Assembly (NCBI GenBank): GCA_023418705.1
Contig: JAEZYZ010000446.1
Location: 1-20,498 of the forward strand
DNA length: 20,498 nt
Source of the DNA: Pseudomonadota bacterium
GTDB lineage: Bacteria > Myxococcota_A > Polyangia > Polyangiales > Polyangiaceae
Direction of reading: 5' to 3'
The translations under genes were made by a program, and so were the position numbers. Numbering within the stretch: position 1 is the first letter of the stretch; the number at the start of each line of letters is the position of its first letter. Positions 8,719 to 16,042 of the stretch are shown here, piece after piece. A model generated the notes under the pieces. The model worked only from the letters and a program-made list of their open reading frames with translations, did not search any database and was not told the origin of the DNA.

Positions 8719-8865
8719 CTAGAATTGCGAGAAAAAATCCCGGAGCGTAGCGCCGGCGCTGGGCACGAACTGGTGCCCGCCCCGGTACTCGCAGGCAACG
8801 ACGGGATAGCCGGTCTCGCAGCCCTGGTATTCGACACACCGGGCAAATGTTTCTGGTTCGGGCAG
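8719..8865 (-). pseudogene. Orphan C-terminal fragment of a CE1/PHB-depolymerase-like esterase
   Basis: Forty-eight residues ending at TAG (8719-8721) read as the tail of a secreted alpha/beta-hydrolase of the CE1 / polyhydroxybutyrate-depolymerase / LpqC type: PETFARCVEYQGCE, then PVVACEYRGGHQFVP with the His expected as the catalytic histidine (codon 8773-8775), then LRDFFSQF at the end. In intact members this follows roughly 250 more residues carrying the nucleophile Ser and the acid. Here the upstream sequence is instead the 3' end of the sigma-54 activator read in another frame, so the remainder is missing. The fragment therefore looks like a leftover of a deleted gene. The match is from recognising the family pattern, not from a search. 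Confidence 0.55.
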
Positions 8866-8875
8866 AGCGCCGGCT

Positions 8876-10420
8876 CTATTTCTTGCCCTTGCGCGGACGC
8901 GGGATGCCGAACGCATCCAGCCGGTACAAGAGCGCGCGCCGTGAGATGCCGAGGATCTTGGCGGCCTCGGCCTGATTGCCGCCTTGGCGGAGCGCGTCCA
9001 TGATGCGATCACGCTCGACCCGGGCGAGCTCCGCGCGCAGCTGATCGGCGCGGCGTGACGTGCGCGACGAGGAGCGCTGAGATTTCGGCCCGGACCGGTC
9101 CCGCAGGTCCGCGTACGACCGCGGGCTCTCGGCCGGCCGTGACTCGGCGAAGCGAATGGAGCCGTCCCGTGGGGACGAGGGGGGGAAGCTGTCCGGCGGT
9201 GGATCGAGGTGCAGCGCGGCAGGCTCGATGACGCGGCCGGTCGTGAGTAGGACCGCGCGCTCGATCACGTTCTTGAGCTCCCGGACATTGCCGGGCCAGG
9301 AGTGCCTGAGCAGGATCGACTTCGCTTCGTTCGACAGCTCGGGCGGCAGCATCGACATCTTCAACGCGAACTGCGCAGCGAAATGCTCTGCCAGGGGGAT
9401 CAGATCGTCCGTCCGCTCGCGCAGGGGAGGGATCGTGATGGAGACGCCGTTCAGCCGGTACAGAAGATCGCTGCGGAAGCGCCCCCCGGCGGTCAGCGCG
9501 CGCAGATCTCGGTTGGTGGCGGCGATCACCCGCACGTCGACGGTGCGGCTTTGGTGCGACCCCACCCGCAACACCTCCCCGCTCTCGAGCACGCGCAGGA
9601 GCTTGGCCTGGGTCTCCGGAGCCAGCTCCCCCACCTCGTCGAAGAAGAGCGAGCCGGTGTGCGCGGCCTCGAACAAACCAATCTTTTGCGCATGGGCCCC
9701 GGTGAAGGAGCCCTTCTCGTGCCCGAACAGCTCGCTCGCCAGGATGCCCTCCGACAGCGCGGCGCAGTTGACCCGCAGGAGGGGCTTGTCGCTGCGGGCC
9801 GAGGCCTGGTGGATGTGCTCGGCCAACAGTTCCTTGCCGACCCCGGTCTCGCCCAGGATGAGGACGGTCAGGTCGCTGCCCGCCACCCGGGATGCCAGCT
9901 CGTAGGCGGCCTGCATCTTCGGGTCACGCAGCACGAAACCCCCCCGCGGAGGGGACGAGGCCCGCGCGCCCTGCGAGACGGCCGAGCCCACGCTGCCCCG
10001 CCGCACGTAGACGTTGACGCCCGCGATGCTGACGACGTTCCCGTCCTCGAGCGGCGCCGGCACTCGAGGCGCGATGCGCCGCCCCTGAACCAACGTGCCG
10101 TTGCTGCTGCCGAGGTCTTCCACTTCCAGGCAAGCGCCCGCGTGAAACACCGCATGATCGCGCGACGCGGTGGGCTTGTTGATCACGACGTCGCTGCCCT
10201 CGCGGCGCCCGACGGTCACGTGGCCGCCCGGCTTGACCTCCACGTGTTGCACCCCTGCTTCGTGCGCCACGAGCAAGGTAAAACAGGGCTGTTTGCCGCT
10301 ATCCGACTGCAGCGTCGCATCGGAATCGGGCGAGCGCAGCGTCTGGGCACCGGGAGCGCCGCGCTCCTGCAGCGTGCTCGGCTGCTCGCGATCATCGGCT
10401 TCGAGCGGGTCTCGCGCCAC
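8876..10420 (-). CDS. FHA-domain sigma-54-dependent transcriptional activator
   Basis: A 514-residue enhancer-binding protein. An FHA domain lies at about 48-140 (VTVGRREGSDVVI, SRDHAVF, DLGSSNGTLVQGRRI), which binds phosphothreonine and so links the protein to Ser/Thr kinases. The AAA+ domain spans about 165-405: Walker A GETGVGKE (190-197), the sigma-54 contact loop GSFTGA (237-242, a Ser variant of GAFTGA), Walker B SLFFDEVGE, and WPGNVREL. A Fis-type HTH lies at 468-508 (NQAEAAKILGISRRALLYRL). The GTG at 10420 is chosen because everything upstream in this frame is antisense to the divergent lipoprotein gene. A Ser/Thr kinase is encoded 1.3 kb away (11685), a possible partner by proximity only. 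Confidence 0.92.
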   Translation of the reverse strand: MARDPLEADDREQPSTLQERGAPGAQTLRSPDSDATLQSDSGKQPCFTLLVAHEAGVQHVEVKPGGHVTVGRREGSDVVINKPTASRDHAVFHAGACLEVEDLGSSNGTLVQGRRIAPRVPAPLEDGNVVSIAGVNVYVRRGSVGSAVSQGARASSPPRGGFVLRDPKMQAAYELASRVAGSDLTVLILGETGVGKELLAEHIHQASARSDKPLLRVNCAALSEGILASELFGHEKGSFTGAHAQKIGLFEAAHTGSLFFDEVGELAPETQAKLLRVLESGEVLRVGSHQSRTVDVRVIAATNRDLRALTAGGRFRSDLLYRLNGVSITIPPLRERTDDLIPLAEHFAAQFALKMSMLPPELSNEAKSILLRHSWPGNVRELKNVIERAVLLTTGRVIEPAALHLDPPPDSFPPSSPRDGSIRFAESRPAESPRSYADLRDRSGPKSQRSSSRTSRRADQLRAELARVERDRIMDALRQGGNQAEAAKILGISRRALLYRLDAFGIPRPRKGKK

Positions 10421-10558
10421 CCCTTTAGCTCTAGTGTGGTCCGCGTTCCGGATGCAAGCTGGCCGGCTTTCCGGTTGCCTTCGGTGGGCGATCGAACGAT
10501 GATGCCGCGCCGCGTCTGGGGGCCGCGGGTCGAACGGACGGGATACGGGAGAGCTTCG
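10421..10558. promoter_or_regulatory. Divergent promoter region with a weak sigma-54-like site
   Basis: These 138 bp separate the sigma-54 activator (-) and the Gly/Cys-rich lipoprotein (+). On the plus strand GGC (10465-10467) and TTGC (10475-10478) have the GG-N10-GC spacing of a -24/-12 promoter, but the -24 box reads CGGCTTT rather than TGGCACG. In DNA this rich in GC such half-matches arise by chance, so the call is tentative. GGGAG lies 7 nt upstream of the lipoprotein ATG. Confidence 0.3.
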
Positions 10559-11578
10559 ATGAAACGATGGGTTTTGGGAGCGGTATTGGCCGGCACCCTC
10601 GGTGCAGGAACCTTCGGTTGCAGCGACGACGAGGACGGCGGCGCTGGGGGCAGCGGCGGCAGCGCGGCGAGCGGCGGCTCGGGTGGAACCGGTGGCAGTA
10701 CGGGTGGAACCGGTGGCAGCACGGGCGGAACCGGTGGTGACGCCGGCACCGCTGGCACTGCCGGGGCCGCGGGTGACGCCGGGATGGGCGGTGACGCCGG
10801 GATGGGCGGTGACGCCGGGATGGGCGGCGCTGCCGGGATGGGCGGCGCCGCCGGGATGGGCGGTGCTGCCGGGGCGGCCGGTGCGGGCGCCATGAGCGGC
10901 GCTGGCGGCATGGCTGGCGCACCGGCGTCGGCGAAGCAGTGCGTGCATCACTGCACCACGAATGCCGACTGTGAGGTGGGCGGCATCCCGCAGCTCGGGG
11001 TCAGCTGCGTCGGCGGGACGTGCGTGCAAGGCTCCGCGACGTGCTCGGTCGATGCCGATTGCGTCTCCCAGCAAAGCAACTGGGTCGAGGCCTGCACCGC
11101 CGACGCCGATTGCACGAACGCGCAGCAGGTCTGCATCGACGTTGGTGGGGGTGACGGGCGCTGCGCCTCGCCGACGACCTTCGTCGCCGGCTGCTTGTTG
11201 TATCCGGACACGCTCACCTACCCGAAACGAGAAGATCCGAAGCAGATGGTCGAGGTCTGCGGCGACGGGAGCTACCTGTGCGATGCCGGCTCGGGGACGT
11301 GCAGCCCGCCTTGCACCACCAACACGGACTGCCTGCTGGTGCCCAACAGCTCGGTTTGTGACGTCGATACGGGCCTGTGTGGCTGCGCCAGCGACGACGA
11401 CTGCGTCGAAGCGGGCGTTTCGACGTGCAACCTCGCTACCCATCGCTGCGAGTGCGCGAGCAATGCGGACTGCGACGGGCTCGGCAACGCCGACGTATGC
11501 GTCGGGGGCCGGTGTGGGTGTTCCGACGCCAACGTCTGTCCTGCGATTTTCGACGCAGCCACCGTGACCTGCGAGTGA
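10559..11578 (+). CDS. Gly-rich, Cys-repeat lipoprotein
   Basis: A 339-residue predicted lipoprotein: MKRWVLGAVLAGTLGAGTFGC (lipobox TFGC, Cys21), an acidic patch, and a Gly/Ala/Ser/Thr linker at about 28-120 encoded by tandem DNA repeats. Residues 128-339 are Cys-rich, with repeated CxxxxDC units (CTTNADC, CSVDADC, CTADADC, CTTNTDC, CASDDDC, CASNADC). Such modules are common in myxobacterial secreted proteins and are probably disulfide-stabilised outside the cytoplasm; no enzymatic domain is visible. The start has GGGAG 7 nt upstream. It is divergent from the sigma-54 activator and followed after 106 bp by a Ser/Thr kinase on the same strand. Confidence 0.85.
   Translation: MKRWVLGAVLAGTLGAGTFGCSDDEDGGAGGSGGSAASGGSGGTGGSTGGTGGSTGGTGGDAGTAGTAGAAGDAGMGGDAGMGGDAGMGGAAGMGGAAGMGGAAGAAGAGAMSGAGGMAGAPASAKQCVHHCTTNADCEVGGIPQLGVSCVGGTCVQGSATCSVDADCVSQQSNWVEACTADADCTNAQQVCIDVGGGDGRCASPTTFVAGCLLYPDTLTYPKREDPKQMVEVCGDGSYLCDAGSGTCSPPCTTNTDCLLVPNSSVCDVDTGLCGCASDDDCVEAGVSTCNLATHRCECASNADCDGLGNADVCVGGRCGCSDANVCPAIFDAATVTCE
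10775..10873 (+). repeat. 18-bp in-frame tandem repeat coding (D/A)AGMGG
   Basis: Five units of 18 bp beginning at 10775, 10793, 10811, 10829 and 10847, plus a half unit. The core GCCGGGATGGGCGG is constant and only the two flanking codons vary (GAC/GCT/GCC and GGT/GGC). The units are in frame and encode DAGMGG or AAGMGG in the linker of the lipoprotein. A 21-bp repeat coding TGGSTGG lies just upstream (about 10687-10740). Near-identical DNA suggests recent slippage expansion. Confidence 0.85.
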
Positions 11579-11592
11579 GCGCGGCGCGGACC

Positions 11593-11619
11593 GCCGCGCG
11601 GCAATTCCCGCCGCGCGGC
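11593..11619 (+). terminator. GC hairpin after the lipoprotein gene
   Basis: GCCGCGCGGC at 11593-11602 is repeated at 11610-11619 with AATTCCC between; because each arm is self-complementary, they can pair as a 10-bp stem with a 7-nt loop. It sits 14 nt after the lipoprotein stop. There is no T tract, so intrinsic termination is uncertain and the hairpin could be fortuitous in this GC-rich DNA. Confidence 0.35.
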
Positions 11620-11684
11620 GTCCGGCACGGCTCGCGGCCGTTGCTCCCCTGCCGCGATCGGCTCATGCTACGGCCGGCAGCTCA

Positions 11685-13163
11685 ATGCGACCGGGAGACA
11701 TGCTGGCGGGCAAGTACCGCGTCGAGCACGTGCTTGGCAGGGGCGGGATGGGTTACGTCCTGGCCGCGGTCCACGTCCAGTTGGAGCAGCGGGTCGCCGT
11801 AAAAGCCCTCGTCCCCGAGCTGTGCGACAACGAAGAGGCGGTGGCGCGCTTTCTGCGCGAAGCGCGCGCCGCCGTGCGCATCCGCAGCGAGCACGTCGCC
11901 AAGGTGATCGACGTCGGAACCCTCGACGACGGCGCGCCTTACATGGTGATGGAGTTCTTGGAGGGGCACGACCTGTCCGACGAGCTCGACGCGCGCGGGC
12001 CCGTCCCCGTCGAGCTGGCGGTGTCGTACGTGCTGCAAGCGTGCGAGGCCGTCGCGGAGGCGCACGCGCTCGGGATCGTGCACCGCGATCTCAAGCCGGC
12101 GAACCTGTTCCTGACCTCGCGACCCGACGGATCCGCCCTGATCAAGGTGCTCGATTTCGGGATCTCGAAGGCGCTCTTGCCGCAAGATCAGCAGGTTGCG
12201 GTCAGCTTGACGGCGACGCAAGGCCTGCTCGGCTCGCCCAACTACATGTCGCCCGAGCAGGTGCGCAAACCGAAGACGGTCGACGTGCGCTCGGACGTTT
12301 GGGCGCTCGGGGTCATTTTGCACGAGCTCATCACGGGACGGTTGCCGTTCAACGGAGACACCCCGATGTCGATCCTCGCGGCGGTGGTCTCCGACCCAAC
12401 GCCGCGTCTGGACGAGGGACGCCCAGATGTCCCGCCAGGGCTCGCGAGCGTCGTGCAGCGCTGCTTGGAGAAAGAGCCCGGCCGTCGCTATCAAGACATC
12501 GCAGAGCTCGCATCGGCGCTGTCGCCCTTCGGTCCGCCGCACTCGGAGCAAGCGGTGCACCGCATTTCCGGGATCTTGCGGAACAGCGAGCTGCCGCGAG
12601 CGCCGATCAGCAGCGAGCCGGGGACGGCCGAGGGGAGCGTCGACTCGGGCGCTCCCACCTTGATCGTCGCCGCGGACTCCAATCCATCGGTGCAGCGCAC
12701 CGCGGTCGAGTGGGAAGGAGCGGCCACGCGCCGGCCGCGCTCGGCGCGGTCGCTCGTGTTCGGTGTCGCCGGTGTCGGCGCCCTGCTCGGCGCGGCCGCC
12801 CTCGGGTATGGGCTGGCGCAGCGGGGGGCGCCCGAGAAGCCGTTCGAGATCACGCCCGACGCGGCGCCGACGGCCGCCACGGTGGCCTCACCGGCGCTGG
12901 CCCCGGCCGAACCGAGCCGTTCTGCCCGCCCCGAGCCGAGCGCGCCGGAGCCCTCGGCGAAGCTCCGGGACGGAGGCAAGGCAGGGTCGGACGCTGGCCT
13001 GGATGCCGCGCCGCCGCAGCTCCAGCCGATGCGTTCGACGCCTGCGCCGAAGCGCGCCCCGCGGCCCGCGCCCGCAAGGCCAACGCCGAAACCCGAGCCC
13101 GAGCCCCAAGCAGAGTCGTCACCCGCGGTGAAACCACTGCACCCGCTCGAGGGGCGCCGCTAG
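11685..13163 (+). CDS. Hanks-type serine/threonine protein kinase, membrane-anchored
   Basis: A 492-residue transmembrane kinase. The N-terminal catalytic domain (about 10-290) has the P-loop GRGGMG (19-23), VAVK (Lys40), the pairing Glu59, HRDLKPAN (133-140, catalytic Asp135), DFG (157-159) and SPEQ (189-192), so it should be active. A low-complexity juxtamembrane region follows, then one membrane helix at about 353-374 (SLVFGVAGVGALLGAAALGYGLA) and a Pro/Ala/Glu-rich C-terminal tail (about 385-492) predicted outside the membrane. No PASTA or other sensor domain is seen. The ATG at 11685 lacks a clear ribosome binding site; Met6 (11700) is an alternative. Kinases of this type are abundant in myxobacteria; the FHA activator nearby is a conceivable substrate, on proximity alone. 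Confidence 0.95.
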   Translation: MRPGDMLAGKYRVEHVLGRGGMGYVLAAVHVQLEQRVAVKALVPELCDNEEAVARFLREARAAVRIRSEHVAKVIDVGTLDDGAPYMVMEFLEGHDLSDELDARGPVPVELAVSYVLQACEAVAEAHALGIVHRDLKPANLFLTSRPDGSALIKVLDFGISKALLPQDQQVAVSLTATQGLLGSPNYMSPEQVRKPKTVDVRSDVWALGVILHELITGRLPFNGDTPMSILAAVVSDPTPRLDEGRPDVPPGLASVVQRCLEKEPGRRYQDIAELASALSPFGPPHSEQAVHRISGILRNSELPRAPISSEPGTAEGSVDSGAPTLIVAADSNPSVQRTAVEWEGAATRRPRSARSLVFGVAGVGALLGAAALGYGLAQRGAPEKPFEITPDAAPTAATVASPALAPAEPSRSARPEPSAPEPSAKLRDGGKAGSDAGLDAAPPQLQPMRSTPAPKRAPRPAPARPTPKPEPEPQAESSPAVKPLHPLEGRR

Positions 13164-13164
13164 A

Positions 13165-13199
13165 GCGACAAACGGTCCGCGGAGCAAGCCGTTTGTCGC
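13165..13199 (+). terminator. Perfect 11-bp inverted repeat after the kinase gene
   Basis: GCGACAAACGG (13165-13175) and CCGTTTGTCGC (13189-13199) are exact reverse complements separated by 13 nt. The hairpin begins 2 nt after the kinase TAG and faces the 3' end of the convergent protease gene. It is a good terminator candidate although no T tract follows (GGAAAATGAG). Confidence 0.55.
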
Positions 13200-13327
13200 G
13201 GAAAATGAGACCCTCTAGCGCACCGAGCCGTGAGCAGACGAGAGGGGCTCCCGCTCTGGCAAACGGATCGGTGCTCTGGACCGATAAACGGCCTGGCGCG
13301 AGCCGCTCGTTGCGAGAAAAAACGAGA
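13200..13327. repeat. Convergent intergenic stretch with degenerate repeat of the terminator region
   Basis: The 49-bp block at 13170-13218 (AAACGG ... GCGGAAAATGAGA ... CTAG) has a degenerate copy at 13286-13331 (AAACGG ... GCGAGAAAAAACGAGA.CTAG), which runs into the protease stop. Two short hairpins lie here: ATCGGT/ACCGAT (13267-13272/13280-13285) and CTCGTT/AACGAG (13306-13311/13321-13326). These may end transcription from the minus-strand operon. No gene is supported. Confidence 0.4.
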
Positions 13328-14410
13328 CTAGGCCGGCGGCGGCCGCCTGCGGCGTCGCCACCAGAGCCCCCCAACGATGAGAGCGAAGCACGCCGCCCCG
13401 GGCAGCGGCCTCGCCAGGGCGTCGCGCCGAGCTGCCACGTGGCACGCGCCGGGATCGGGTGGCTCCGGCTCGCAGTCACGGCACGGCTCGTTGGGCTCGG
13501 GCTCGGGCTCGGGCTCCGGCTCGGGTTCGGGCCCCGGCTCGCGCTGGATCTGCGCGCCAGCCAGCGCCGCGGCTTCGTCGGCGAGGAAGCCGTAGGGCGA
13601 CAGGTGCGTGTAGAAGACGGAGACATTGTGCAGCGTGCAATCGCCGCTGTTGAGCCCGGAGAAGACGCCCACGATGGCGCCCGTCCGTTCCGAGATGGCG
13701 GGGCCGCCGCTGTCGCCGCGGCAAACCGAGGGACCGGCGAGCAGCAGGGTTCGCGGCTTGACCAACGCCGTCCCTTCGTGGACGGAGTCGGGCCCCACCG
13801 CGATCACGGTCTGACCCGAAAGCCGCTCGCGTTCGCGGTCAGGCCAATCGACGGGTGAACCGTCGCCGCCATAGCCGACCAGCGTGAGCGGCTCCCCGTC
13901 CTCGGTGGGCGCGCCGAGCCGGAGCGGAAGGACGGGCAGATCGAGCTCGCGATCGAGCACGACGAAGGCCAGATCGTCCCGGCAGAGCGTGGGGCTCAGC
14001 GTCGAGACGATCTGCGCGCCGCGCGCCACCGGCTCGCTCGAAGGGATCGGCCCCTCGTGGAACGCGATCGTTTCGGGGGCGAAGTGGCCGCCGATCTGGC
14101 CGTTGTCGGGCACCAGGGGCTCGCCATCCGGGGTGCACTGGACCGGCTCCGGGCTCGTGATGGCCACGCAGTGCAGCGTCGTGACGACGAGGTTCGGTGC
14201 GATCAGCGTCGCGGTGCAAATGACCTCGCCGATCTCCGTCTCGGCCCGCAGCAAGAGCACGGCGTCGTCGTCGCCGCCGGCGGGTGAGGCTTCGCCACCG
14301 ACGACGCCCTCCTGGCGCTCGTCCAGCTGCGGCCCGGCGCCCGCGCCGCAGCCCGCGGCCAACCACGACACGAGCAGCAGGCCGCAACGGCTCAGAACCC
14401 GGCGAAGCAA
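13328..14410 (-). CDS. Secreted trypsin-like serine protease with MYXO-CTERM-like tail
   Basis: A 360-residue S1-family protease. The signal region ends in LAAGC (Cys21), so it may be a lipoprotein. VVGG (36-39) marks the usual N-terminus of the mature chymotrypsin fold. The triad is visible: His80 (VTTLHCV), Asp146 (RDDLAFVVLD) and Ser234 (GDSGGPA). After the protease domain come an (EP)n repeat (292-306), CRDC, and then GACHVA, a hydrophobic segment (CFALIVGGLW) and RRRRR, much like MYXO-CTERM. The start is TTG at 14410: GGGGAG (14417-14422) sits exactly 6 nt before it and no better codon exists. It overlaps the upstream receptor-like gene by 19 nt, making it the last gene of a four-gene envelope operon. 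Confidence 0.9.
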   Translation of the reverse strand: MLRRVLSRCGLLLVSWLAAGCGAGAGPQLDERQEGVVGGEASPAGGDDDAVLLLRAETEIGEVICTATLIAPNLVVTTLHCVAITSPEPVQCTPDGEPLVPDNGQIGGHFAPETIAFHEGPIPSSEPVARGAQIVSTLSPTLCRDDLAFVVLDRELDLPVLPLRLGAPTEDGEPLTLVGYGGDGSPVDWPDRERERLSGQTVIAVGPDSVHEGTALVKPRTLLLAGPSVCRGDSGGPAISERTGAIVGVFSGLNSGDCTLHNVSVFYTHLSPYGFLADEAAALAGAQIQREPGPEPEPEPEPEPEPNEPCRDCEPEPPDPGACHVAARRDALARPLPGAACFALIVGGLWWRRRRRPPPA

Positions 14411-16041
14411 TCGAAGCTCCCCTCGAAAGCGCCCGCCTCCGGTTCGAAGCGCTCAACCGAAAAGCTGACGCTCAAGTTGGGGTTGAAGCAGTAGAGGCTG
14501 CCGGTATCGACGCGCGCTCCGGTCTTTGGATCGAAATCGGGCGGGCCCGTCACCCCGTCGAGCGCGATGATCGATTTCGGATCCTTCAACGCCTCGAAGA
14601 CGTCGATGATCTCGCTCGGCCCGACGCCGAAGCGCTTCGCGTCGGGAGCTCCGACGAGCCGAAGCATGCCCTCGCGGACCGCCGGCCCGTCGAGGCGCCC
14701 TTCGGCGCTGCCCGCGAACATGGCGTACGCGAGGTAGTAGACCGCGTCGTAGAAGTTCTCGTGCTCTTCCTCGGACATCGGGAAGCGCGAGCGCAGCCGG
14801 CTCAAATAGCGGACGTACGTCTCGCGGTCGGGGCTGCCGGCGACGTTGATGCCGACGAATCGATCGTGCGGTGAGGGATCGATGTCGTTGCGCTGCATGA
14901 CGCCCATGAAATCCTGCAGCTCCTCGACGCGCCCGGCGTCGATGGGCGACAAGATGGTGAAGGGACGCGGCTTGTCGAGCAGTCCATTCCAAAGCTGCTC
15001 GAGCTCGACGATCAACCCGACGAAGTGGGCGCTGCCGAGCGACAGCACCACGTCCGGACCAAACTCGGCGATTTGCTGGGCGGTCGACGCGACGTCGGGC
15101 CCGCTGAGGGTGAACGTCGCGAAGCGCTCGGCCTCGAACTCTTCCACCAGCGAGTTGCCGTTCAGGCGCACGCTGCCGTCGTCTAGAAAGGCGCTGCTCA
15201 GATCTTCTGCGAAGGCCTCGCCGTCACCCTGGCCCCTCACCGCGGCGAGCTTCAAGTCCCCGCTGAACCCCGGTGTTGCCCGGATGCGCCGCTCGGCACG
15301 ATCGAGCACGGCGGCATAAGTGGGAACCAGGTCGGAGGGTTGACCGAGCAAGTGCCAGAGCAGGCCGTCGTCATTGTCGATGAGCAAGGCGTCGACCGCC
15401 CCGACCGGGCTCAGGAAAAAGGTGTCGTTCGGCAACCCGTGGGCTTCGAAAGCGTCCAGCAGGTCACCAGGCAAGAGATGCGCGATGACGCCCGGGACCT
15501 GGACTTCCTCCACCAGGTGCGTGAGGGCGTCTTCGATCAGCGCCGAGTGGTTGTTGCAAACGATCATGACCAGCGGCCGTCGAGCGCCCCCGGCTTCGGC
15601 CGGCGGCAGGCCGCCGATCGAGTCGCCGTTGAGCTCTTCGTGCGCCATCCGGTAGTTGCGCACCGGCTGTGAGCCGTCGAGCGACTGATTGACGAGCGGG
15701 GCGAGCGCGCCGAAGTAGACGGCGTTCGGATCCCGCCAGTCGCCGTAGACCCCGGGACAGGCTTGCGTCTTCAGCCGCACGCACGTGCCGTCGCTCGAGC
15801 GGCATCGGGATTCCTGATCGGCGAAGCGTTCGCCGCATTCGGCGTGCGTCGTGCACGCGGCGGTGGCCGCGTCCGGGCCCGCGTCGCCGCCCCCGCTTCC
15901 GCCCCCGTCTCGTGCGCCCCCGCCTCCGGCCGCAGCCGTATCCGGTCCTGCCGGCTCGATGTCTTCCAGCGGCGACAGCACCGCACAGCCGATGAACGTC
16001 CCGAGGCCCAAGCTCAGCCAGATGAAGCGCCGCTCCTTCAT
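14392..16041 (-). CDS. ABC-type branched-chain amino acid receptor-like lipoprotein
   Basis: A 549-residue lipoprotein (FIGC, Cys19). A Gly/Ala/Asp linker (28-62) and a short Cys segment (CTTHAECGERFADQESRCRSSDGTC, in two parts 63-87) precede a periplasmic-binding-protein type I region from about 105: VYFGALAPLVNQSLDGSQPV, MAHEELN, LVMIVCNNHSAL, FFLSPVG, FGPDVVLSLGSAHFVGLIVELEQ, and FYDAVYYLAYAM. This resembles the Leu/Ile/Val-binding (Peripla_BP_6) family, which senses or delivers small ligands. No ABC permease or ATPase gene is nearby, so a sensory or scavenging role is more likely than classical transport; that is inference. The gene begins 1 nt after the previous stop and overlaps the protease start by 19 nt. 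Confidence 0.8.
   Translation of the reverse strand: MKERRFIWLSLGLGTFIGCAVLSPLEDIEPAGPDTAAAGGGGARDGGGSGGGDAGPDAATAACTTHAECGERFADQESRCRSSDGTCVRLKTQACPGVYGDWRDPNAVYFGALAPLVNQSLDGSQPVRNYRMAHEELNGDSIGGLPPAEAGGARRPLVMIVCNNHSALIEDALTHLVEEVQVPGVIAHLLPGDLLDAFEAHGLPNDTFFLSPVGAVDALLIDNDDGLLWHLLGQPSDLVPTYAAVLDRAERRIRATPGFSGDLKLAAVRGQGDGEAFAEDLSSAFLDDGSVRLNGNSLVEEFEAERFATFTLSGPDVASTAQQIAEFGPDVVLSLGSAHFVGLIVELEQLWNGLLDKPRPFTILSPIDAGRVEELQDFMGVMQRNDIDPSPHDRFVGINVAGSPDRETYVRYLSRLRSRFPMSEEEHENFYDAVYYLAYAMFAGSAEGRLDGPAVREGMLRLVGAPDAKRFGVGPSEIIDVFEALKDPKSIIALDGVTGPPDFDPKTGARVDTGSLYCFNPNLSVSFSVERFEPEAGAFEGSFDCFAGF
14417..14422 (-). promoter_or_regulatory. Ribosome binding site deciding the TTG start of the protease
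   Basis: GGGGAG on the minus strand, 6 nt before TTG at 14408-14410, inside the coding end of the upstream gene. It is the only strong Shine-Dalgarno sequence near the predicted signal peptide and supports the rare start codon. Confidence 0.7.
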
Positions 16042-16042
16042 T

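Noticed and set aside
10421..11443. N-terminal extension of the sigma-54 activator frame
   Set aside because: The added residues are Ala/Gly/His-rich antisense of the lipoprotein gene and its tandem repeats; the FHA protein starts plausibly at GTG 10420.
11682..12560. Long minus-strand frame opposite the kinase catalytic domain
   Set aside because: It mirrors a textbook kinase reading frame; long antisense frames are expected at this GC content, and its translation is Arg/Asp/His-rich without any domain.
13494..13540. 6-bp tandem repeat on the plus strand (GGCTCG-like)
   Set aside because: It is simply the coding sequence of the (EP)n linker of the protease on the opposite strand.
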